Assembly: GCF_041320595.1 (NCBI RefSeq)
Contig: NZ_CP166625.1
Span: forward strand, 1,685,501-1,749,500
Source of the DNA: Pleomorphomonas sp. PLEO
GTDB lineage: Bacteria; Pseudomonadota; Alphaproteobacteria; Rhizobiales; Pleomorphomonadaceae
Reading direction: 5' to 3'
DNA length: 64,000 bases
Made by a program: the position numbers and the translations under genes. Shown in pieces: positions 45,428 through 55,248 of this stretch. The notes beneath the pieces were generated by a model, which saw only the letters and a program-made list of their open reading frames with translations, ran no database searches and was not told where the DNA came from. Each line of letters begins with the position of its first letter. The first letter of the stretch is position 1.

Positions 45428-48010
45428 ATGACCAACATCGAACCGCGAACGGCTGCTCCAGCCGGCCTGACCGAGGATGAGGCCGCGCGCCGGTCGGCGG
45501 CCGAGGGCTTCAACGAGCTGCCGAGGGCGGAGCGCCGCACACCGCTGCGCATCATAGTCGAGGTTCTGCGCGAGCCGATGCTGGCGCTGCTGCTGGTGGG
45601 CGGTGGCGTCTATCTGCTGCTGGGCGATACGACGGAAGCGCTGGTGCTGCTCGCCTTCGCCACGCTGTCGGTGGCGATCACCGTCGTCCAGGAAAGCCGC
45701 ACCGAACGGGTGCTGGAAGCGCTGCGCGATCTGACCAGCCCGCGCGCCCTGGTGATCCGGGGCGGCGAGCGGCGGCGCATTGCCGGGCGCGAGGTGGTGC
45801 GCGGCGATGTTCTGGTGCTGGTGGAGGGCGACCGCGTGCCGGCCGACGCGATCCTCCTGCAAAGCCACGATCTGGAGACCGACGAGTCGCTGCTAACAGG
45901 CGAGTCCGTGCCGGTGGCCAAGGTTGCGACCGAGGCGGCGGCGGGCGGCGAAGTGCCCCGGCCGGGCGGCGAGGCGGTAGCCCATGTGTTTTCCGGCTCG
46001 CTGGTGGTGCGTGGCAGCGCGCTGGCCGAGGTGACGGCCATCGGCGTCAAAAGCGAAATCGGCAAGATCGGCGAGTCGCTCCAGTCCGTGGAGACCGAGG
46101 CGCCCCGCCTTCAGGCCCAGACCGGGCGCCTGGTGCGGGCCTTCGCGATGGTCGGCGGCGGCGTCACCGTTCTGGTGGTGGTGCTCTACGGCACGCTGCG
46201 CGGCGGTTGGCTCGACGGCCTGCTCGCCGGCATCGCCGTGGGCATGTCGATGCTGCCGGAAGAGTTCCCGGTGGTGCTGACGGTGTTCATGGCGATGGGC
46301 GCCTGGCGGATTTCTCAGGCGCGCGTTCTCACCCGCCGCGCAGCCGCCATCGAAACCCTGGGCTCGGCCACCGTGCTGTGCACCGACAAGACCGGCACGC
46401 TGACCGAAAACCGCATGTCGATCGCCCAATTGCGGCTGCCCGACGGAACGACGGCGGCCGCCGGCCCCGACCTTTCGCAAGCCTTCCGCGCGCTGGTCGA
46501 TGTCGGCGTGCTGGCCAGCGCCGAGGCGCCGACCGATCCGATGGAGAAAGCCTTTCACGACCTTGGCCGAACCCAGACCGCCGCGTCGCCGCCGCTCCCC
46601 AGCCATCTCGTCAGGGAATACGGGCTGCGGCCCGATCTTCTGGCCATGACCAACGTCTGGGCCGGGGAGCAAGAGGGCGGCGCGGCGCTGGCGGCCGCCA
46701 AGGGGGCGCCCGAGGCGATCGCCCGGCTCTGCCACTTCGACGAGGGGGCGCTGACCGCGCTGAAGGGCGAGGTGGACGCCCTGGCGGCGAGGGGATTGCG
46801 GGTGCTCGGCGTCGCCCGGGCGAGTGCCAGCGAGCCCTGGCCGGAGGACCAGTCCGGCTTTAGCTTCGAATTCCTCGGCCTGGTCGGCCTTGCCGATGGG
46901 CTGCGTGCCAGCGTGCCGGCGGCGGTTGCCGAGTGCCGCTCCGCCGGCATTTCGGTGGTGATGATCACCGGCGACTACCCGGCGACGGCGCGCGCCATCG
47001 CGGCGGCGGCCGGCATCGACACTGCCGACGTCGTCAGCGGCGGCGATCTGGAGCAGTTGGACGACGCGGCGCTGGCGGCGCGGGTGAAGACGGCGACGGT
47101 GTTCGCCCGCACCATGCCCGAGCAGAAGCTGCGCATCGTCAACGCCTTCAAGGCGGATGGCGCCGTGGTGGCCATGACCGGTGACGGCGTCAACGACGCG
47201 CCGTCGCTGAAGGCGGCGCATATCGGCATCGCCATGGGCGGGCGCGGCACCGACGTTGCCCGCGAGGCGGCCTCGATGGTTCTGCTCGACGACGATTTCG
47301 GCTCGATCGTCAAGGCGGTGCGGCTGGGGCGGCGCATCTACGACAACCTCGTCAAGGCCATGGGCTTCATCCTGGCCGTGCATGTGCCGATTGCCGGGCT
47401 GGCGCTGTTGCCGCTGCTGTTCGGCCTGCCCATCCTGTTCGGCCCGATGCACATCGCCTTCCTGGAAATGGTGATCGACCCGGTGTGCTCGCTGGTGTTC
47501 GAGGCCGAGACCGAGGAGGACGACGTGATGGCCCGGCCACCGCGCGACCCCGCCGAGCCGTTGTTCTCGCGCACCATGGTGATCTGGGGCGTGTTCCAGG
47601 GCGTGGTGGGCTTTGGCCTGGTGGCGGCGATCTATCTCATCGCGCTGTGGCGCGACACGCCGGTGGACGAGGTGCGGGCGCTGACCTTCTTCTCGCTGGT
47701 GTTCGTCATCATCGGCCTGATCCTGGTCGACCGCTCGTTCAGCTCCTCGGTGGTCATGGCGGTGCGCCGCCCCAACCGCACGCTTGTCGTCGTGCTCGTC
47801 GGTGTCACGGCGATGTTGGGCCTGACGCTCGGCTGGCCGGTGGCCCGGGAGCTGTTCCGCTTCGGCCCGCTGCACGCCAGCGACCTGGCGGTGACGGTGG
47901 GCGCCGGCGTCGCCGTGCTCCTGGTGCTGGAACTGATCAAGCCGCTGGTGCGCGCCGGGCTGAAACCGAGGAAGGCCGCCGTTGCCGGCCCAGGCAAGGC
48001 GTCAAAATGA
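45428..48010 (+). CDS. Cation-transporting P-type ATPase (P2-like)
   Basis: This 860-residue pump starts from the ATG at 45428. It has an N-terminal cation-ATPase domain, the actuator motif LLTGESVP, phosphorylation D320 in DKTGTLTENR, KGAPEAI for nucleotide binding, and hinge TGDGVNDAPSLKAAHIGIAMG. About ten TM helices are visible. TM4 carries PEEFPVV (P277) in place of the PEGLP of SERCA-type Ca pumps, and TM6 reads MVIDPVCSLVFEAE. The ion could be Ca2+, Mg2+ or Mn2+; the sequence does not decide. Confidence 0.92.
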   Translation: MTNIEPRTAAPAGLTEDEAARRSAAEGFNELPRAERRTPLRIIVEVLREPMLALLLVGGGVYLLLGDTTEALVLLAFATLSVAITVVQESRTERVLEALRDLTSPRALVIRGGERRRIAGREVVRGDVLVLVEGDRVPADAILLQSHDLETDESLLTGESVPVAKVATEAAAGGEVPRPGGEAVAHVFSGSLVVRGSALAEVTAIGVKSEIGKIGESLQSVETEAPRLQAQTGRLVRAFAMVGGGVTVLVVVLYGTLRGGWLDGLLAGIAVGMSMLPEEFPVVLTVFMAMGAWRISQARVLTRRAAAIETLGSATVLCTDKTGTLTENRMSIAQLRLPDGTTAAAGPDLSQAFRALVDVGVLASAEAPTDPMEKAFHDLGRTQTAASPPLPSHLVREYGLRPDLLAMTNVWAGEQEGGAALAAAKGAPEAIARLCHFDEGALTALKGEVDALAARGLRVLGVARASASEPWPEDQSGFSFEFLGLVGLADGLRASVPAAVAECRSAGISVVMITGDYPATARAIAAAAGIDTADVVSGGDLEQLDDAALAARVKTATVFARTMPEQKLRIVNAFKADGAVVAMTGDGVNDAPSLKAAHIGIAMGGRGTDVAREAASMVLLDDDFGSIVKAVRLGRRIYDNLVKAMGFILAVHVPIAGLALLPLLFGLPILFGPMHIAFLEMVIDPVCSLVFEAETEEDDVMARPPRDPAEPLFSRTMVIWGVFQGVVGFGLVAAIYLIALWRDTPVDEVRALTFFSLVFVIIGLILVDRSFSSSVVMAVRRPNRTLVVVLVGVTAMLGLTLGWPVARELFRFGPLHASDLAVTVGAGVAVLLVLELIKPLVRAGLKPRKAAVAGPGKASK

Positions 48011-48069
48011 GGGACGATGGTGGCATTTCGCCCTTGCGCCAACGGTCCGGTGGTGGCATTCCACCTGCC

Positions 48070-48120
48070 ATGAACGACTTGGCCAACCTCAGCCGTACCA
48101 CTTGGTGGCGCTCCTTCTAG
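48070..48120 (+). CDS. trpS leader peptide with tandem Trp codons
   Basis: A 16-codon frame, MNDLANLSRTTWWRSF, ends 108 bp before the tryptophanyl-tRNA synthetase start. Tandem TGG codons at 48103-48108 are improbable by chance in so short a frame, and such codons are the hallmark of Trp attenuation leaders. The peptide lies immediately upstream of and overlapping mutually exclusive hairpins. The ribosome site is weak (GGTGG 13 nt upstream), which is the main reservation. Confidence 0.65.
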   Translation: MNDLANLSRTTWWRSF

Positions 48121-48228
48121 GAGTGGCAGTCGTCATCTCGTGTTTGACCCTTGCCGCCGTGACGCGGCAAGATATGGACAAAATCTCCCCTCTCTTCCGA
48201 TCGCGGCGGCTCCTTTTTTGGAGCACCC
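48109..48228 (+). promoter_or_regulatory. Candidate Trp attenuator upstream of trpS
   Basis: CTCCT (48111-48115) can pair with AGGAG (48119-48123). The same AGGAG can pair with a second CTCCT (48210-48214). GCTCC (48209-48213) can pair over a T6 loop with GGAGC (48220-48224), which contains the trpS ribosome site. A separate 8-bp hairpin lies at 48150-48171, and its GCCGCCG can instead pair with CGGCGGC (48204-48210) just before the T-run. A ribosome stalled on the Trp codons would mask the first CTCCT and could free the ribosome site. Confidence 0.55.
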
Positions 48229-49272
48229 ATGTCCAACTCACGCCTTGAAAAGCCTGTCATCCTGACCGGCGATCGCACCACCGGCCCGCTTCACCTGGGC
48301 CACTACGCCGGCTCGCTGCAAAGCCGGGTGGCGCTGCAGGCAACGCACCGGCAATTCCTGCTGCTCGCCGACCTCCAAGCGCTGACCGACAATGCCCATG
48401 ACCCCGACAAGGTGCGGCGCAACGTGCTGGAGGTGGCCTTCGACTACCTCGCCGTCGGCATCGACCCCGCGCTGACCACCATCTGCGTCCAGTCGGCCCT
48501 GCCGGCGCTGGCCGAGCTGACCATGCTCTACATGAACTTCGTCACCGTCGCCCGCCTCGAGCGCAACCCGACCATCAAGACGGAGATCCAGCTGCGCGGC
48601 TTCGAGCGCGACGTGCCCGTCGGCTTCCTCTGCTACCCGGTGTCGCAGGCGGCCGACATCACGGCGTTCAAGGCCACCGTCGTGCCGGTGGGCGAGGATC
48701 AGGCGCCGCTGATCGAGCAGACCAACGAGATCGTCCGCCGGGTGAACCGCCAGATCGGCCACGACCTGCTGCCCGAAGCGGTGGCGATGATCCCCAAAGT
48801 CGGCCGCCTGCCCGGCATCGACGGCAAGGCCAAGATGAGCAAATCGCTGGGCAACGCCATTCCGCTCTCCGCCTCGGCGGACGACATCCGCGCCGCCGTC
48901 CGCCAGATGTACACCGACCCCAACCACCTCCGCGCCGCCGACCCCGGCTGCGTGGAGGGCAACGTCGTGTTCACCTATCTCGACGCCTTCTGCGAGGATG
49001 TTGGGGCGGTGGCGGACCTCAAGGCGCGTTACAGGCAAGGCGGCCTCGGCGACATGGTAGTGAAGCGCCAGTTGGAAGACGTGCTCCAAGCCCTGCTGGC
49101 GCCGATCCGCGAGAGAAGGGCGAGGTATGCGGCCGATCCGGGGTACGTTCTGGAGGTGCTGCGGCAGGGGACGGCGAAGGCGCGGGCGCGTACGGAGGAG
49201 ACGCTGGGCGAGGTGAGGGCGGGGTTGGGGCTGTTCAGCTTGGATGCAGGGCAAAGCGCGGCAGCCGAATGA
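48229..49272 (+). CDS. trpS: Tryptophanyl-tRNA synthetase, auxiliary-type
   Basis: This 347-residue class Ic synthetase charges tRNA-Trp. Its HIGH motif is [10 protein letters not shown] (residues 19-28) and its KMSKS motif is at residues 202-206. The opening [22 protein letters not shown] resembles the second-type enzymes (for example TrpRS II of Deinococcus) more than E. coli TrpS, so the organism may have another copy; such auxiliary enzymes can tolerate Trp analogues. The ATG at 48229 has GGAG 5 nt upstream inside a possible hairpin. Control by the Trp leader described at 48070 is inferred. Confidence 0.92.
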   Translation: MSNSRLEKPVILTGDRTTGPLHLGHYAGSLQSRVALQATHRQFLLLADLQALTDNAHDPDKVRRNVLEVAFDYLAVGIDPALTTICVQSALPALAELTMLYMNFVTVARLERNPTIKTEIQLRGFERDVPVGFLCYPVSQAADITAFKATVVPVGEDQAPLIEQTNEIVRRVNRQIGHDLLPEAVAMIPKVGRLPGIDGKAKMSKSLGNAIPLSASADDIRAAVRQMYTDPNHLRAADPGCVEGNVVFTYLDAFCEDVGAVADLKARYRQGGLGDMVVKRQLEDVLQALLAPIRERRARYAADPGYVLEVLRQGTAKARARTEETLGEVRAGLGLFSLDAGQSAAAE

Positions 49273-49336
49273 GGACGGGAAGGACGCGTGGGGGCGTGCT
49301 CACTCCGCGCCAAGTACCCCACTCGATACGCGGGAG

Positions 49337-49503
49337 ATCGATATCCGCCGGCCGCCCCATCCTGCCTGAGGTCCTCTGCCTGCGCAGAGGAAGACATGAT
49401 TATATATATGAAACAAATACTTAGCGTCTCATATAAATTGTCATGTCTTCCTCTGCGCAGGCAGAGGACCTCAGGCCGGATTGGGCAATCGGCGGATATA
49501 GGG
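49337..49503. repeat. Dispersed paired-hairpin repeat, copy E
   Basis: Ends are GATCGATATCC and GGATATAGGG. Arms at 49365-49396 and 49444-49475 are perfect complements over 32 bp, each with a CCTCTGC/GCAGAGG hairpin. The spacer ATTATATATATGAAACAAAT is close to those of copies B-D. No gene fills the remaining part of the gap to 49706. Confidence 0.85.
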
Positions 49504-49706
49504 TGCCAGATGGATGGCTTCCTGTTGCTCGGCACCGTGGGCGGCTGGGCCGCAAATCCCCGGCGATCCCGTTCGGCGCGCGCGGCAAGGTGGCGATCGG
49601 CCCGCCCGCCGATGCTGGCGTCTACGCAAAAACACCGATAGATTGGCCGCGAAAGGGGATCGGCCATGCAGACAATCGATGCCGAGGGCGCCTCATGGAG
49701 GGCGGC

Positions 49707-50906
49707 ATGAGCGTCACCGACCACCCGCTGCTGCGCCGCCGCGACGGGCACCATGCCCGCGTCACCTTCGAGGAGCTGTTCTTCGACCTCGTTTACGTGT
49801 TCGCGGTCACCCAGCTCAGCCATGAGCTGTTGCATAACCTGACGCTGTCAGGCGTCATCGAAACGCTGATCCTGTGGTTCGCGGTGTGGCTCGGCTGGCA
49901 ATATACCTGCTGGGTCACCAACTGGTTCGACCCGGAGACGCCGCGCATCCGCAGCGCGCTGTTCACCGTGATGCTGGCGGCCCTCATCATGTCGTCGGCT
50001 ATCCCCGGCGCCTTCGGGGAGCGCGGTTTCGTGTTCGCGCTGGCCTATGTGGCGATCCAGGTGGGGCGCACCGCCTACATCGTCTGGGAACTGGGGCCCA
50101 ACCATGCGCTGACGGCCAACCACCGGCGCATGCTCGGCTGGCTGTCGATCGCCGCCGTGTTCTGGATCGCTGGCGCCTTCGCCGAGGGGCCGGCGCGCAT
50201 CGTGCTGTGGGCCGTCGCCGTCGCCTGCGAGTATGTATCGCCGATGATCGGCTTTTCACTGCCATGGCTCGGCCGCTCGACCACCGCCGATTGGACGATC
50301 GAGGGCGGCCACATGGCCGAGCGCTGCCAGCTGTTCGTCATCGTGGCGCTGGGGGAAACGCTGCTCGCCACCGGCGCCACTCTGGCCGAGATCGAGGTTT
50401 GGAATCCGGCGCTGCTCTCGGCCATGCTGGCCACCTTCCTCGGCACGCTGGCCATGTGGTGGCTCTATTTCGGCACGTCGAGCAAGGATGCCACCGAAGC
50501 GATCACCCATGCCGCCGACCCCGGCCGGATCGGCGCCTATTTCCACTATATCCACGCCATCCTGGTGGGTGGCATCATCGCCACCGCCGTCGGCAACGAC
50601 CTGGTGATGGCCCACCCGCATGATGGGGTGAAGGTGGCTTATGCGCTGACGCTCAGCGGCGGACCGGCGATCTACCTGATGGGCAGCGCCGTTTACAAGA
50701 AGGTGGTCTACGGCGCGCTGCCCGCCTCGCATCTGGTGGCAGCGCTGGTGCTGCTGGCCCTGCTCGCCGCCGCGCCCTTCGCCGATCTCCTCACCATGGG
50801 CTGGCTGACCACCCTGGTGATGATGGGCGCCGGGCTGTGGGAAGGGCGGGTACGGAGACGGCATCGGGCCGTGACGGACGGCGCCGGGTCTGCGCCACGG
50901 GGCTGA
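49707..50906 (+). CDS. Low temperature requirement A (LtrA) family membrane protein
   Basis: This 399-residue protein begins at the ATG at 49707, after GGAGGGC. It has the LtrA signature ARVTFEELFFDLVYVFAVTQLSHELL, about ten TM segments, and conserved HMAERCQLFVIVALGETLLATG and YFHYIHAILVGGIIATAVG. Family function is poorly known; the name comes from cold-sensitive Listeria mutants. It is monocistronic in this window. Confidence 0.9.
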   Translation: MSVTDHPLLRRRDGHHARVTFEELFFDLVYVFAVTQLSHELLHNLTLSGVIETLILWFAVWLGWQYTCWVTNWFDPETPRIRSALFTVMLAALIMSSAIPGAFGERGFVFALAYVAIQVGRTAYIVWELGPNHALTANHRRMLGWLSIAAVFWIAGAFAEGPARIVLWAVAVACEYVSPMIGFSLPWLGRSTTADWTIEGGHMAERCQLFVIVALGETLLATGATLAEIEVWNPALLSAMLATFLGTLAMWWLYFGTSSKDATEAITHAADPGRIGAYFHYIHAILVGGIIATAVGNDLVMAHPHDGVKVAYALTLSGGPAIYLMGSAVYKKVVYGALPASHLVAALVLLALLAAAPFADLLTMGWLTTLVMMGAGLWEGRVRRRHRAVTDGAGSAPRG

Positions 50907-51222
50907 TCGGGGGCCGAGCGGGCCGTACCGCCTCGTGTCTTGGAGGTCGGCGATCCATATATCTGATTTGATTATATAGTCTCGCGCTTACGGTGGCAGC
51001 GGGAGGGTGTTGCCAGCTCCCATCCCAGGTTGTCGCGGTCGCTTGCATAAGCCGCCGAAGCTTGCGCATATTTGCGCTAGGCGATTCTACTTATCGAAGA
51101 TGTGGCTCCGTTCAGTTTGGTAACCGAACGGACCCCGATGAAATCGCCCATTCTTAGGGGCCTGGCTCCGGACGGAATATGCCAGCCGGGTATCCCGCTG
51201 ATGTTCTTGGAGGGGGCTATCT
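50907..51222. other. 316-bp gap upstream of aqpZ
   Basis: It contains an inverted repeat CCGTTC/GAACGG (51108-51131) with a 12-nt loop about 90 bp before the aquaporin start, possibly an operator or leader hairpin. I see no gene here. Confidence 0.4.
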
Positions 51223-51948
51223 ATGAGCGCAAAGAAATATACCGCCGAGGCGATCGGCACGTTTTGGCTGACGTTCGGCGGCTGCGGCAGCGCAGTGATT
51301 GCCGCCGGTCTGCCGAACGTGGGAATTGGCTACCTTGGCGTTTCTCTGGCCTTCGGCCTCACCGTGGTCACCATGGCCTATGCGATCGGCCATATCTCGG
51401 GTTGCCACCTCAATCCAGCGGTGACCGTGGGGTTGGCCGCCGGAGGCCGGTTCCCGGCCGGCCAAGTCATTCCCTATATCGTCGCCCAGGTGATCGGCGG
51501 GGTGATCGGCGGCGCGGTGCTCTATATCATTGCCAGCGGCAAGGCCGGCTTCGACGTCACCGGCGGCTTTGCCTCCAATGGCTACGGCGCCCATTCGCCG
51601 GGCCAATATTCGCTGCTCGCCTGCCTGGTGGCCGAGTTCGTGCTGACGGCGGTGTTCTTGTTCATCATCATGGGCGCCACGCATGGCAAGGCGCCGGCCG
51701 GCTTCGCGCCCTTGGCCATCGGGCTGGGGCTGACGCTCATCCATCTCATCAGCATCGATGTAACCAACACCTCGGTGAACCCGGCGCGCAGCACGGGCGT
51801 GGCGGTGTTTGCCGGCGGATGGGCCTTGCAGCAGCTCTGGCTGTTCTGGCTGGCACCGATCGCCGGTGGCATCTTCGGCGGGGTAACCTACCGGTGGCTC
51901 AGCTCCGAACCGCACGGCGAGATCGTTGGCTCCGTGCCGGCTGAGTGA
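51223..51948 (+). CDS. aqpZ: Aquaporin Z family water channel
   Basis: This 241-residue channel has six TM helices and two half-helices with the NPA motifs HLNPAVT (N64) and SVNPARS. The selectivity filter reads as in AqpZ, with F near [18 protein letters not shown] and R in NPARS. GGAGG precedes the ATG by 10 nt. The gene is monocistronic, and a hairpin closes it. Confidence 0.95.
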   Translation: MSAKKYTAEAIGTFWLTFGGCGSAVIAAGLPNVGIGYLGVSLAFGLTVVTMAYAIGHISGCHLNPAVTVGLAAGGRFPAGQVIPYIVAQVIGGVIGGAVLYIIASGKAGFDVTGGFASNGYGAHSPGQYSLLACLVAEFVLTAVFLFIIMGATHGKAPAGFAPLAIGLGLTLIHLISIDVTNTSVNPARSTGVAVFAGGWALQQLWLFWLAPIAGGIFGGVTYRWLSSEPHGEIVGSVPAE

Positions 51949-51976
51949 GGGCTAAGGTCTGAGACCACCGGAATGT

Positions 51977-52002
51977 CGCGGGGCGGATACGTTCGCCCCG
52001 CG
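51977..52002 (+). terminator. Hairpin after aqpZ
   Basis: CGCGGGGCG and CGCCCCGCG form a perfect 9-bp stem with an 8-nt loop, 29 bp past the stop. It lacks a T-run. Confidence 0.55.
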
Positions 52003-52101
52003 AAGACGGTCATTGTCCTCAACAGAGTATCTTGGCAAGATGGGCCTCTGGCCTAACTTGTCGTCGATCGCAGTGACGATCAGCGGTGTCCGGAGTCCCC
52101 C

Positions 52102-52848
52102 TTGAGAACCATCGCCACCCCGCATTGGCGTCTGGAGCTGTTGCCGGCTTCGCCTTACTGCGTGCGCTATGTGGTGGCGGAGAACGAGATTGGGTTTGCT
52201 TATGATTGCCAGAGCGGCGAGCATTCCATCGGCACCGATCGGCGATCGTTCTTCAAGGTGCGGGCCAATAGTCTGGCGGTGCGGGCGCGGGGCTGCGACA
52301 TCTATTCCCATTCGCGCCGAGGCGGCGAGTATCTGCGGCTGATCTCCGAGGATATCGAGGTTGATCGCTCGCGCAGCGACTTCATGGACAGGGCGGCGGC
52401 CGGCATTGCCCGCCGGCTTCGGGGCCTGCTGCTCACCCATGCCGACGCGCTCGATTGCGAAGCCTTGGCGCTGGCCCTGCGGGACCGGGTCGCCGGTGTT
52501 GCCGAGGCGCGGCAGGAGCGTGTGCCCGGTTGGATGACGCCCCAACGGCTGCGCCGCGTCGATGAGCTGATCGATGCCCGGTTGTCGGAGGCCATTCTGG
52601 TTACCGATCTGGCGGCGGCGCTCGGCCTGTCGGTGCGCTACTTCTCCCGCGCCTTTCTTCAGGCGACGGGGCGGTCGCCGCGCGAGTACATCATCGAGTG
52701 CCGGCTGCGCCGCGCCCGGGTGTTGATCGAGACGACCGACCATTCACTGGCCGACATCGCGCTGGAGTGCGGCTTTTCCTCGCACGCCCATATGACATCG
52801 CAATTTGCGATGCGGGTTGGCGTCACGCCCAGCGCCCTCAGGGGCTGA
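52102..52848 (+). CDS. AraC family transcriptional regulator
   Basis: This is a 248-residue protein with a TTG start at 52102. The DNA-binding domain occupies about residues 150-248: LVTDLAAALGLSVRYFSRAFLQATGRSPREYI as first HTH with the AraC motif, and SLADIALECGFSSHAHMTSQFAMRVGVTP as second. The N-terminal 140 residues are a divergent sensor region. The threonine-dehydratase-like gene begins 115 bp later on the same strand and may be the target. Confidence 0.88.
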   Translation: MRTIATPHWRLELLPASPYCVRYVVAENEIGFAYDCQSGEHSIGTDRRSFFKVRANSLAVRARGCDIYSHSRRGGEYLRLISEDIEVDRSRSDFMDRAAAGIARRLRGLLLTHADALDCEALALALRDRVAGVAEARQERVPGWMTPQRLRRVDELIDARLSEAILVTDLAAALGLSVRYFSRAFLQATGRSPREYIIECRLRRARVLIETTDHSLADIALECGFSSHAHMTSQFAMRVGVTPSALRG

Positions 52849-52963
52849 CCGAAAATTCTGCTGGGTTGGGCCTCTGGTTGCACGCGTGGCCATCCGTTCA
52901 TGTTCGATTTTTGAAAGCCCCTGAAGGTGGCCTCCGCTAGCCTTGGCGGCACAGGAGGCTCCC

Positions 52964-53932
52964 ATGCGGTTCACGGAAAATGACATTGAAGACGCGTTGA
53001 CCATCGTGCGGCGGGTTGTTCCGCCAACTCCGGCTTATGCCTGGCCGCTGCTGGCCAAGGAGACCGGCGTCGAGGTGATCGTCAAGCACGAAAACCACAC
53101 GCCGACCGGCTCGTTCAAGGCGCGCGGCGGGCTGGTGTTCGTCGATGCGCTCCGGCGCGCCGGGCTGCCCAAGGGCCTGATCACCGCCACCCGGGGCAAC
53201 CATGGCCAATCGATCGCCATTGGCGCCGAGCAGGCCGGCATACCCTCGGTGATCGTCGTCCCCGAGGGCAACTCGCGCGAAAAGAACGCTGCCATGGAGG
53301 CGTTCGGCGGCGAGCTTCTGATCTCCGGGCGGGATTTCGACGCGGCGCGGCGGGTGGCGGCCAGCGAGGCGAGCCGGCGGGGATTCCTCAATGTGTCGTC
53401 GTTCAGCCGCGACATCGTGCGCGGGGTGGCGACCTATGGCTGGGAGCTGTTCTCCCAGCACCCGGATCTCGACGCCGTGTTCGTGCCGCTCGGCATGGGG
53501 TCGGGCATCTGTTCGCTGATCGCCATGCGCGATCTCCTAGGCATGAAGGCCGACATCATCGGCGTTTCGGCCGAGCGGGCGCCGGTCTATGCTGAGACGT
53601 TCCAGAACAAGCGCCGGATGATCGGCACGCAGGCCGCGACCTTCGCCGACGGCATGGCCTGCAAGGAACCGCCGGAGGAGGCGGTGGCGATCGTGCTCGC
53701 CGGGGCGGCCGATGTGGTGAGCGTCAGTGAGGACGAGATCGCCGAGGCCATCCGCTCGCTCTACAGCGCCACGCACAATGTCGCCGAAGGGGCGGGGGCG
53801 GCCGGCTATGCCGCCTTGGCGCGGCATCGCGATCGGTTCAAGGCCAAGAAAGTCGCGGTGATCCTGACCGGTGGCAATATCGATCGCGACCGCATGGCGA
53901 TGGTTCTGGCCGGGCAGACACCGCCGGCCTGA
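52964..53932 (+). CDS. PLP-dependent threonine/serine dehydratase-like enzyme
   Basis: This 322-residue fold-type II PLP enzyme has its cofactor lysine in TGSFKARGG. Further marks are RGNHGQSIAIGAEQAGI, a glycine-rich loop VPLGMGSGICSLI and an ILTGGNID end. It lacks the C-terminal ACT domain of IlvA, as in catabolic threonine or threo-3-hydroxyaspartate dehydratases. GGAGG precedes the ATG at 52964. The reaction would be deamination of a beta-hydroxy amino acid to a 2-oxo acid and ammonia. Confidence 0.88.
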   Translation: MRFTENDIEDALTIVRRVVPPTPAYAWPLLAKETGVEVIVKHENHTPTGSFKARGGLVFVDALRRAGLPKGLITATRGNHGQSIAIGAEQAGIPSVIVVPEGNSREKNAAMEAFGGELLISGRDFDAARRVAASEASRRGFLNVSSFSRDIVRGVATYGWELFSQHPDLDAVFVPLGMGSGICSLIAMRDLLGMKADIIGVSAERAPVYAETFQNKRRMIGTQAATFADGMACKEPPEEAVAIVLAGAADVVSVSEDEIAEAIRSLYSATHNVAEGAGAAGYAALARHRDRFKAKKVAVILTGGNIDRDRMAMVLAGQTPPA

Positions 53933-53946
53933 AGGCAGCGCGGGCC

Positions 53947-55104
53947 TCAGATCGTCGGAGAGGCGTCCGCCTCGCCGGGCTCGCCGCCTCGGCTGACGCG
54001 GCACGTATTCCGCCCAGCCGCCTTGGCGTCGTAGAGCGCGGCGTCGGCCGCGCGGATCAGGTGTTCGAGCGAGGTGCCGGAGGCCGGGGAGATGGCGATG
54101 CCGGCGCTGATGGTCGCGCGGACGTCGGCGATGGTGGCGGCATCGACCGCCGCGCGCATGGTGTCGGCGATGGCCAGCGCCCCGGCCTCGCCGGTGGCCG
54201 GCAGGAACAGGATGAACTCCTCGCCGCCATGGCGGGCGAGCACGTCGCCGTCGCGGAGATGCGCGGCGAGCGCCCGCGCGATGGCTTGCAGAGCGTCGTC
54301 GCCCACCGCGTGGCCCCAGGTGTCGTTCAGCTTCTTGAAGCGGTCGGCATCGAAGACGACGATGGCGTCGCCGGCCTGAAGGTTGGCCGGCACGGCTTCG
54401 AAGAAGCAACGGCGGTTGCCGAGGCCGGTCAACGCGTCGGTGTGGGCGAGGCGGTCGAGTTTCGCCATGGTTCGTTCCATGGTGAGAATGATCACCGATA
54501 GGGCGATGGCGAACTTCAGGGCCAGGAGGAGCACGAAGCAGAGGGCGAGCGGTGGCCAGAATGTGCCGGTTGCGAACTCGGTGGCCATCATCAGGCTGTC
54601 GGCGCCCGTCGCGGCGAAGGCCAGCGCCACGATCCTGCGGCCGGCCAGCGGCTCGGTCCTGCCGTCGCGGTAGAAGACCCAGGCCGCCGTCAGCATCGCC
54701 ACGGCGGAGGTGCCGTTGAACACCATGGCGCGCAGCCAGTTGATGGTGTGGAAGCCCGTCAATATGCCGGCGGCCACCGTGACAAGCGGCGGCAGCAGCA
54801 CGATCCAGAGCGGGCGGATCGGCCTGCGGCGGCTGAGCTCCATCGCTCCGGCCAGGAATAGCGCGTAGGCGAGCGTGCCGAGCGAAACGTTGGCAAGGCT
54901 GCGCGCCGCGTAAAGCGGATTACCAAACTCGGCGTTGCTGGCCATCAAGGCGCCGAGGGCCAGCACGAGAAAGCCAACGGCGATGATCTCGGCACCGGCC
55001 GCGTCCGGCGAGCGGTAGCGCGCATAGCCAAGCGCCATGGCCCCGGCGAGGTAGGAGGCCTGAAGCACGAAGAGAATGGTCGGCAGGTCGAGCGCGATGG
55101 TCAT
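53947..55104 (-). CDS. Membrane-bound diguanylate cyclase (GGDEF)
   Basis: This 385-residue protein has six or seven TM helices (about 1-200) and a C-terminal GGDEF domain. The active site is RHGGEEF. An RDGD sequence five residues before it is an intact product-inhibition I-site, and upstream lie AHTDALTGLGNRR and FDADRFKKLND. All features fit an active diguanylate cyclase. The sensor membrane part is unclassified. A TTG start at 55119 is possible. Confidence 0.92.
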   Translation of the reverse strand: MTIALDLPTILFVLQASYLAGAMALGYARYRSPDAAGAEIIAVGFLVLALGALMASNAEFGNPLYAARSLANVSLGTLAYALFLAGAMELSRRRPIRPLWIVLLPPLVTVAAGILTGFHTINWLRAMVFNGTSAVAMLTAAWVFYRDGRTEPLAGRRIVALAFAATGADSLMMATEFATGTFWPPLALCFVLLLALKFAIALSVIILTMERTMAKLDRLAHTDALTGLGNRRCFFEAVPANLQAGDAIVVFDADRFKKLNDTWGHAVGDDALQAIARALAAHLRDGDVLARHGGEEFILFLPATGEAGALAIADTMRAAVDAATIADVRATISAGIAISPASGTSLEHLIRAADAALYDAKAAGRNTCRVSRGGEPGEADASPTI

Positions 55105-55248
55105 TGGCCGGTTCGTCAATCTGATTGACGATCCATCTACAACCGAAGCGTAAAGGGCGCTTTACCGTTCGCCAGCAATCCCGCGTCGGCGCCGTCGACG
55201 CGGGGCGGTTGTCATGACATCGGTTTGTCAGCAGCCTTTCATCCTGGG

